Part shown: piece after piece, positions 20,719 through 27,306 of the stretch
Position numbering within the stretch: position 1 is the first letter of the stretch
Layout of the letters: every line of letters begins with the position of its first letter
Source of the DNA: Gamarada debralockiae
Taxonomy: Eukaryota > Ascomycota > Leotiomycetes > Helotiales > Hyphodiscaceae
NCBI GenBank assembly: GCA_002803225.1
Contig: NXFV01000229.1
Span: 1-27,306 of the forward strand
Length of the DNA: 27,306 nt
Direction: 5' to 3'
The notes under the pieces: model-generated
What the model saw: only the letters and a program-made list of their open reading frames with translations
What the model was told of the DNA's origin: nothing
Databases searched by the model: none
Translations under genes and position numbers: made by a program

Positions 20719-22164
20719 CTAACACTCAAAGCAGTCATACTGATACCAAGAGTAGTATCCGGTCGTAGTGCTATCAAAGAATGTGGTCTCTCCAGCGTGC
20801 AAATTACAATAGCTTCCTTGTATGAAATAGACGTTTGTGCAAGTAGCTGTCGACAAGCACTGTGCACCACAAGCAGCAGCGCTTGCAACATATGCACTCC
20901 CAGAAGTGTAGGAGGTAATTAAAGTACCTCCGTTTGAGAACCCAAATGAGCCACACGCTTCCCCAGATGAAAAACAAGCCGCCTCGTAATATGAGTAAGC
21001 GCCAGTTGCTGTGCTTGGAGTGAATGTGCTTGTTTCCTCGTGCAAGTTGCAGTAGCTTCCTTTTATGAAATAAAGGTTGGTGCAAGCAGTGTTAGCTAGG
21101 CACTGCGCCCCACAAGCGGCAGCACTGGCAACGTATGCACTACCGGCAGTATACGAAACAAGCAAGAGTGAGGTTGCCCCGTCATTTGAGTATCCAGATG
21201 CACCACACGTAGATGCATACTCTGTTGGAGCTGCTAAAACCGAAGCCGATGTGCAACTGATGGGCAGGACTCCAATACAGACATAGTCTCCTAAGTCTAG
21301 GTATTGGCATGATGAACCAACTGCTGGGTTCCAGAGATAGAAGTCGTTGAGCGAGATTCCAGCGTCATTTGCTATAGTACCGCATTCGTCCCCGCTGGCT
21401 ACCAAGTGAAAGCTTTCGCATTTTGTTGTCATCCCCGTTTGAATTGGTGTGGGTGTTGCAACGCCATTGCTGGAAGATGTCGAAGTCACTGTAACTCCAA
21501 TGGTATCAATGCAAACATAATCGCCCAAATCCAAGTACGCGCACGTCGAACCAACGGCCGGATTCCAGGCATAAAATTGAGTAAGGGAGATTCCAGCGTT
21601 GCTAGCTATAGTACCACACTCGTCTCCGCTAACTACCAAGTGGAAACTATCACAGTTCGTTGCCATACCCGTCTGGTACGGTGTAGGAGTTGTGATGCCA
21701 TCGCCGGTAGTAGTTGAAGTGGTAGTTAACTTGTTCGAGCTTGATAATGACGAAGAGGTTGTCGTAGTAGGTACAAATGTTGTGGTCGCCACCGCAGAGG
21801 AAGAGCTGGTAGTTGAGGTTGGAGGGCCTGTGACCAGCGTGGACATGGTAGAGAAATTGATTTGCACACAATAATAGAGATCATCAACGAGAGTACAATT
21901 GGAGCCTAATTCGGTGGTAGCGGGGTTCTGCTCACGTTAGAGATGTTACTGAACAGAAGATAGTTTACTCACCCATGCCTCAAATTCGGCTTCTGTCAGT
22001 CCATAAAATTCTTCGATGATAGCGCATGTTAGGCTGTATGACTGCTCAACCCACTCGCTACAGTCGACACTTGACCCAGGAGCCGCTGGACCAGGAGGAG
22101 TTACTAAGTAAGCTCCTACCAGATGGAGAGAGAGAATAGAAGAAACTAGGTGGATGAGCTTCAT
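20719..22164 (-). CDS. Secreted LysM protein with two PAN/apple-like modules
   Basis: Two exons, 21973-22164 and 20719-21927, are joined over a 45-nt intron (GTGAGT donor, TCTAAC branch point, GCAG acceptor). The junction is in phase 0 and completes a LysM (EFEAW|NPATTELGSNC); the total is 466 residues. A signal peptide (MKLIHLVSSILSLHLVGAYL) is followed by LysM 1 at about 35-85, a Ser/Thr-rich linker (probably O-glycosylated), LysM 2 at about 155-204 and LysM 3 at about 234-283. LysM 2 and 3 are nearly identical, including GDECGTIA and YLDLGDYVCI. Two cysteine-rich repeats follow at about 305-382 and 389-464, sharing SAYVASAAACGAQCL, CTN-x-YFI-x-GSYCNLH and a YSWYQYDCF-type end. LysM modules bind chitin oligomers; secreted fungal LysM proteins shield hyphal chitin or dampen host recognition. 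The C-terminal modules resemble PAN/apple carbohydrate- or protein-binding folds by cysteine spacing only. There is no catalytic motif. Confidence 0.9.
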
Positions 22165-22360
22165 GGTTTGTGTAGAGAGCCAAGAGAGTCACGAAGTAAG
22201 ATAAATATCAAAGAATCAAAGATTCACGGATCCGGACTCAGGTTCTGTCAAGGATAGTAAAAAGTATTGTCTTTGGGGACTTGGGTCTGACTAGGACAGA
22301 CTTTCCAGAAATGCATACATGTCCGATAGAGTGCCATTTGCGCCTCTAATATGCGTCAAG

Positions 22361-22665
22361 TTAGAACGAGGAGGCTATTAGTATTACTACAGCGACACTA
22401 GCCCTGCTATAATCTGCTTTGGTTACATTCTCGGCCAAGTTCCACGTGACGATGGACATATCTTTGTACATTACTTCGGAAGAATATTCACGAATCAGGA
22501 GCGCCTTTAGCACAATCTCCAAAACCTCGCATGACCTAAAGGTAGTGATGCAGGCGGCGATGGCACTCCATGTGCCCTCCAAACGTGCATTACGCCTAAT
22601 TTCCGCCCATTTTGTGTCAAGGGTATAGAATAGATTGTAAACCGTACGTGACCTAGCTCAAAGTA
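22361..22665 (-). other. Coding-like stretch, product not recognised
   Basis: A minus-strand frame is open from a TGA near 22668 to the stop at 22361 (about 101 codons) but contains no suitable ATG near its upstream end. Its peptide looks protein-like (NLFYTLDTKWAEIRRNARLE, CEVLEIVLKALLIREYSSEV, MYKDMSIVTWNLAE). It could be an internal exon or a relic. I saw no partner exon with good splice sites in the flanking 300 bp and recognise no family. Confidence 0.3.
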
Positions 22666-23031
22666 AAATTCGACTGTGCCTCACGGAATATCACGAAAGG
22701 GGGCTACCTCGACGGCCCTCCCACCTAGCCCTCCGAAACTCAAAATGATCGGTAAATTTATTTTCTCATGCTGCAGATGAACACGGACGTAGCATTATTG
22801 ATTATGCAGGTAAAGTAGATCATTATCAATGGGGCGTGCTTACTTCGTTTTTTTTATGTATATCCGACCTACACCGAAATCTAAAAGCACTCTTTCTATA
22901 GTGCAGACTTTTGCGGGTCGAGCCGTTCGCTAGTCGATGCTGTGGCAAAATACTAGGATTAGAGCAGGGTAAAGCTTGTGGGCTGCATACACCAAGCCTC
23001 GGGACCGAAACACCAATGTAGAATAGCCCTC
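22666..23031. other. Intergenic stretch, no gene recognised
   Basis: Nothing coding-like or repetitive was seen before the transposon's target-site duplication. Confidence 0.5.
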
Positions 23032-23039
23032 GTTTGGGC
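23032..23039. repeat. 8-bp target-site duplication, left copy
   Basis: gtttgggc directly abuts the left terminal inverted repeat and is repeated exactly at 23701-23708. An 8-bp duplication is the hallmark length for hAT insertion. Confidence 0.85.
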
Positions 23040-23700
23040 CAGGCTCGGCAACGATTCCAGATAAGCGGTATCGATTCTTATCGATCCTGGAATCGATTCC
23101 AAGCCTATTAAGGCCTAAAAATCGCTTTTTACAGTGAGTAATTATAGGCTTTTTAGCGTACCTATTCTTTTAGTCCTTAATAACTTTACAACTACTAATT
23201 ATACCTTAAAGCCTTTAGCTACGTAGTTATACTACTTAAATAGACCTTTCTAACTATATAGCTAGCTAAGGATTTGGAATTTAATTTATCTTAATACAGT
23301 GATTTAAAGTTAAGGGGTTTATAGGGACCTCGAGGAGTTTTCGTGAGGCTCGCTTATTTGAACGAGAAATTGATTTCGATTTCGCGAATACGAGCCAAAT
23401 CCGAGCCAAATCCGAGCCAAATCCGAGCCAAACCCGAGGTAAAATTTTAATTAAAGATATTACTTTATTTTACTTTTCTTTTTATATTAGAACTAAATAT
23501 ATAAGTTTATTTAATAAAGATTTATATACATTAAGTTTATAGCTTACAAAAATTAATAAGGAAGAGAGATAATTAAAAGGACTAATTATAACGAGGAATC
23601 GATTCCTTTATCGATTCGTTATCGATTCTAGCCCTGATTCTTAGTAATACAATTCCGGAATCGATTCGGAATCGATACCTCAGGAATCGTTGCCAGCCTG
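23040..23700. mobile_element. Non-autonomous hAT-like DNA transposon, 661 bp
   Basis: The ends are inverted copies: CAGGCTCGGCAACGATTCC at 23040-23058 and, reverse-complemented, CAGGCTGGCAACGATTCC at 23683-23700. They differ by one extra base in the left arm. A perfect 8-bp duplication flanks the element. A second inverted match, GGTATCGATTC, lies just inside both ends. Many ATCGATTC-type motifs cluster near each end (about 23068-23102 and 23597-23680), like subterminal transposase-binding repeats. The interior is AT-rich, has an 11-bp tandem array and encodes nothing, so movement would need a transposase supplied elsewhere. Superfamily assignment rests on the CAGG-type ends and the 8-bp duplication. 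Confidence 0.85.
23391..23434 (+). repeat. 11-bp tandem repeat, four units
   Basis: cgagccaaatc is repeated at 23391, 23402 and 23413, with a final variant cgagccaaacc at 23424. It lies in the middle of the hAT-like element. Confidence 0.9.
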
Positions 23701-23708
23701 GTTTGGGC
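23701..23708. repeat. 8-bp target-site duplication, right copy
   Basis: gtttgggc directly follows the right terminal inverted repeat and is identical to 23032-23039. Confidence 0.85.
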
Positions 23709-23938
23709 TACCGGACGAGCTGTGCTAATACCAGTTTGAATGCGAAAGCGAACACGTTGATTCTTCTCTGCCTGCTTATCTGCCATCTCTCGAGACATTT
23801 ACCATCCCTGTGATAATTATTGTTTGATTCCTTGTCATAAAATAAATGCTGGTACTGTGTGCAGCTCACAGGCGCGAATGCTATACAAGATTTACAGCAA
23901 CTCTAATATCACGCGCGGGAATTTGTCACCAATAGCTT

Positions 23939-26644
23939 TCAGCTTTTCCTAATCACAATCCCCGCCATCTCCTCCAGTAAATGCAGGTCTCTGGGGGGGT
24001 CCAAATTTGTCCGCACATGCTCCCTCGCTTTCTCGACAACCAGCCCCCATACACCCTCCTCCTCCGGCACCCTCTCTTCTAAAAATCTCACTATGAGCAT
24101 CGTGACCCATGCTTCGTTGCTGATGCCCTCCGGCGGCTTTGGTATGTCAAATCCCAGGATATGTGTCAGGCTTTCACTGCTGGCATTCCATGCCCCGTCA
24201 AACCTCTGGAGGTCGATTAACTCAAGGACCTTTATTGAATTCGGATTTGGAGGAGACACTGCTGTGACAGTAGTAGGGGAACCATTGGAAACAAGTTCTG
24301 CTTTGACGTCTTTGGCTTCTTGTCGGGTCGGAATGATTCGACCAGAGGCCATGTCACGATTTCGGATGTTTCCCATGCTGGCGACTGGTGCATTTGAAGG
24401 GGCTTTTGGGCGCTCGTCGGGGCGCTGAACGGGGCGCTGAAAGGGTGCAAGTCGTTGAGAGGACTCGATCAGGATCCTTCTAGGGTTTGGAGAGTGGGGA
24501 ATGGTTGCCGGAGGGTCAGCTGCTAGTACTATCCCCGTTCTCGTGAACCGGTTGGCAGGGGCTCCTACAACAGGTGATGGAGTCTTCCTTGGGAGGTCCG
24601 GAGAGAATGACTCTTGGATCGAAATCTGGCTACCATTGGATGATACTGCTACAAACGAGCACCATTTGTTTACGACTTGGAATGTCTCGCCTAGTCGGAC
24701 GGCTTCTTTCTCAGCCAGATTTTGCATGTCAGGGACCTTGGTATCGAACATCCATCCTCGGGATTCTTCCAGGTCCTGGGCTGCTTTTCGGGCTGCGAGT
24801 TGGTGGATTGTTGTGCCTCGTTCTGCGAGCACTTCAATCGGGATCTCGAGAGCTGGCGGACCATGAGAGGATGAGCTGCGTAGGATAACGGATGTTGGGT
24901 TTTTCTGTATGGTTTTTCGGCCCATAAGAAGATACACGGTTGTTCTGGCGGCTGTAAAAAGAGAAGGTATCTTGTGTGGTGCTTGGATAATCCGTGGATA
25001 GCGAGTTTTTGGTAAGTTTGTATCGTTAGGGTCGACGCAGAGGTCAAATAAAGAAGTTGTCATCTCTTCAGTCTCCGAAGGTGATATCTCCACACCGTCC
25101 GTAACTTTGTCGATCAATTCGAAGTCATCGTCATCTTGCCCGTACTTAACCTCAAAAATACATTCCCCAATGTGTGGACTGAGTGCTCCCCGAAGCATAT
25201 GGACGACACTTTTGTCGAATCGCTCTCCATCTTGTACAGCCTGAGAAAGCCCGTTTCCTGCTCTGGCAAGCCCTTCGATAAGTGCATGTGAAACTTGATT
25301 GCCGATGCCAAGGGAGAAAACCCGAATACCCCCATTCGTCTTCTCAACTTGCTCATTGATATAGCCGAAAAGAGATTCTTGGTCTATAATGTTTCCATCG
25401 GTGAGGAGGATAATTTCCAGTGGCAGATCTGTAAGTCGACGGTCAATCGTAGCTTGAATCGCCTTGAATGTCTCTGTTCCGCCATAATCTGAATCGAACG
25501 TCGAAACATAGTGGATAGCTTCTTGAAGAGTTCCGATGGCGTAGTTTCTGCTCCGGGGCCATAAGAATTTATAATCTGTTCCAAAAGAACAAATATTAAA
25601 CCTGATGCTAGTTGGCATAGATTTGAGAAAGACTTTCAGAGCCGAGATAAGCATGGAAATATTATGTCGCATACTAGCACTCCTATCTGCGACGAAAACA
25701 ATCTCTGATGGTGAGTTGGGAAGAGAAAACTTCGAGACAAGCGTTACCATCAGGGCTCGGTGATTTGGAATTGTAGCATGAGTTTCCAGTAGGGCCCTAG
25801 GTTTTCCAGTATCCTTAGATTGTATGTTTAGAACAAAGTCTTTCTCTAGGATAGCAGTTCCCAGCGAGAGAGTGGCAGAAGCCTTGTTCATCTCCGGAAC
25901 CGATTTGGCAGCAGTTGAGATGGTTCCTATCGATACTGCAATTAAATGTGACGGTGACTCAATTCCCTTGATATATAGCCCTTCTGGTAGGATTATATCT
26001 ATAGTGATTCTGATTCTACCACTAGGATGATCGATGAGCACTGCACCTGGTCCAGCGGCAGAAGGAGGCCGAATGGATCCTGTGAGGCCATAACGAGGGG
26101 CAATCATGGTTGGAACTGTGAAGCGAATGCCTTCGATATCATCATACTTCAGCTCACTAATATAGGTGATCTCGACGAAGATACTCTCTCCTGCTGGAAT
26201 GTTGCCAATTCGTATGCTAAACACATCGGAGGCTTCCGGCCCTTGGGTGAGAAGAGCGGCGTTGTCTCCCTTGGCCGCTGCGGTATCGAAAATGGTTTCT
26301 GCCTTTTTCTTCTCTTGTACCAAGCCATGAAAGGACTTGGAGCCAATCTTGCACTTGAATCCAACAACACTAACACCATCGTAGAGCGGGAATTTGTACA
26401 TGCACTCTTTAACATTGCTTGACGAGGAAGGGTTAACGAAGGCTTGCTTCAGTACTGTTTTGGAAGTTCCGAAGAGAATAGTGGTATACACCTCGCTGTC
26501 GAGCAGCGGCAAGTATTGTCGGGGTCCTGTGCCGACTGAGAAGCACCCACATAATTCTGTCCTGATTGACGAACGGCGTGCTACGTGGGGTAAATATTGA
26601 GGCACTCCGATGAGTTGTGGTAGCGGGGAGCCTGTAGTTGACAT
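23939..26644 (-). CDS. VIT + VWA domain protein (ITIH-like)
   Basis: A single open frame gives 901 residues from the ATG at 26644 (MSTTGSPLPQLIGVPQYLP). A VIT domain spans about 30-165, with CMYKFPLYDGVSVVGFKCKI, the conserved VQEKKKAETIFDTA helix and FSIRIGNIPAGESIFVEITY. A von Willebrand A domain spans about 313-480 with a complete MIDAS: D320-x-S322-x-S324 (DRSASM), T390 in YGGTETF and D416 in LLTDGN. A Pro/Arg-rich, probably disordered segment follows. The C-terminus has the helix typical of fungal members (FDGAWNASSESLTHILGF, then EAWVTMLIVRFLEERVPEEE). VIT/VWA proteins are adhesion or scaffold proteins that bind partners through metal at the MIDAS; the fungal role is poorly known. No signal peptide is seen at this start. 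The frame is also open upstream to an ATG at 27031 (129 more residues). I prefer 26644 because the extension precedes the family's usual beginning, but the longer form is possible. Confidence 0.88.
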   Translation of the reverse strand: MSTTGSPLPQLIGVPQYLPHVARRSSIRTELCGCFSVGTGPRQYLPLLDSEVYTTILFGTSKTVLKQAFVNPSSSSNVKECMYKFPLYDGVSVVGFKCKIGSKSFHGLVQEKKKAETIFDTAAAKGDNAALLTQGPEASDVFSIRIGNIPAGESIFVEITYISELKYDDIEGIRFTVPTMIAPRYGLTGSIRPPSAAGPGAVLIDHPSGRIRITIDIILPEGLYIKGIESPSHLIAVSIGTISTAAKSVPEMNKASATLSLGTAILEKDFVLNIQSKDTGKPRALLETHATIPNHRALMVTLVSKFSLPNSPSEIVFVADRSASMRHNISMLISALKVFLKSMPTSIRFNICSFGTDYKFLWPRSRNYAIGTLQEAIHYVSTFDSDYGGTETFKAIQATIDRRLTDLPLEIILLTDGNIIDQESLFGYINEQVEKTNGGIRVFSLGIGNQVSHALIEGLARAGNGLSQAVQDGERFDKSVVHMLRGALSPHIGECIFEVKYGQDDDDFELIDKVTDGVEISPSETEEMTTSLFDLCVDPNDTNLPKTRYPRIIQAPHKIPSLFTAARTTVYLLMGRKTIQKNPTSVILRSSSSHGPPALEIPIEVLAERGTTIHQLAARKAAQDLEESRGWMFDTKVPDMQNLAEKEAVRLGETFQVVNKWCSFVAVSSNGSQISIQESFSPDLPRKTPSPVVGAPANRFTRTGIVLAADPPATIPHSPNPRRILIESSQRLAPFQRPVQRPDERPKAPSNAPVASMGNIRNRDMASGRIIPTRQEAKDVKAELVSNGSPTTVTAVSPPNPNSIKVLELIDLQRFDGAWNASSESLTHILGFDIPKPPEGISNEAWVTMLIVRFLEERVPEEEGVWGLVVEKAREHVRTNLDPPRDLHLLEEMAGIVIRKS

Positions 26645-27306
26645 GTTTTGACGTTCAGGGAATGCGTCTGATTTGTGGTGAGGGCAAAACAAGCACAGAA
26701 ATTCTGGTCGAAGGACTTGCTTAGTTGCTCCAGAGTTAAATAGCGAGTGGGGACCACAAGTGTTTATCAGCCTATCAAGGGATATAGTGGGAGGCCCCTG
26801 GACAATAAAAAATCCGCGTAGAGGTTGGAAGAGAAAGGATATCACATGATGAGAATCTCGGTTGGCGCAACCCTGCCTGGCGGAGAAAAAGGTGGCCGGT
26901 GTTGGCACGTGCGCAACCACCAAAATCCTTTTGTGCACCAGTAGGTGACTAATTCGTGGGACACCAGTACTTATTTTGTCCGATTTTACTGAAACCCCAC
27001 TCGAAGTCAACCATTTTAATGCTATAATCATTTAGCATTTTATATTAGAATAGTACTTCAAACACAATATATAAATCATCAAGTAAGTTAAATCAATTTA
27101 TAGATTTTAAAATATCCAGATTTCATGTACTGTTATAGAGTTATTAAAGCATCAAAGCAGATATTAGAATTTCGCGCCAAAATTCGCGAACATTTACTCT
27201 TCTTTTACTCTAGCTTTTTATAACTTTTTATAAACAAGTGATATCCAAATTTTGAAAGTGAAAAATCAAATCCAGTACTCTTCTCATTATAGGTCTCAAA
27301 AAAAAA
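26645..27306. promoter_or_regulatory. Upstream region of the VIT/VWA gene
   Basis: Positions 26645-27031 continue the open frame without recognisable domains. 27032-27306 is AT-rich and ends in an A run. It probably contains the VIT/VWA promoter. No specific site was identified. Confidence 0.4.

Noticed and set aside
23391..23434. CRISPR-like array
   Set aside because: The units are 11 bp and contiguous with no spacers, inside a eukaryotic transposon.

Overview
The window looks like nuclear DNA of a filamentous ascomycete, most likely a leotiomycete (Helotiales-type). That placement is inferred from gene families and gene structure, not from a search. Genes carry short introns (about 45-150 nt) with GTAAGT/GTGAGT-type donors, CTAAC-like branch points and YAG acceptors. 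There are no operons. Families present include a killer-toxin-like (subgroup C) chitinase, a LysM protein, an M35-like protease, a small F-box protein and a VIT/VWA protein.

Layout, left to right. 30-1753 (-): phosphotransferase (APH-like) pseudogene with four premature stops, a frameshift and a 10-bp duplication. 2229-2947 (-): unrecognised coding-like remnant. 3209-3901 (-): two-exon F-box protein. 4218-5255 (-): GRE2-like NAD(P)-dependent reductase broken by single-base indels. 5256-7466: no gene seen. 7467-9968 (+): two-exon four-helix membrane protein with a large glycosylated loop. 10086-10340 (-): C-terminal relic of an NCS1 nucleobase permease. 10625-12290: repeat-rich island with nested inverted repeats, a 15-bp tandem array and a possible small coiled-coil membrane protein.

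12442-22164 is the most coherent block, with three predicted secreted proteins. They are a four-exon LysM + CBM18 + GH18 chitinase (-), a seven-exon M35-like (aspzincin) metalloprotease (+), and a two-exon protein with three LysM and two PAN/apple-like modules (-). Chitinase and protease diverge from one 1.5-kb intergenic region, and protease and LysM gene converge. The likely theme is attack on chitinous walls together with chitin binding or masking and proteolysis. Pairing of subgroup C chitinases with LysM genes is established in other fungi; including the protease in a functional module is inference.

22361-22665 (-) is an unrecognised coding-like stretch. 23040-23700 is a non-autonomous hAT-like transposon with 18/19-bp terminal inverted repeats and a perfect 8-bp target-site duplication. 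23939-26644 (-) is a VIT + VWA protein of about 901 residues. No tRNA, rRNA or CRISPR array was recognised.
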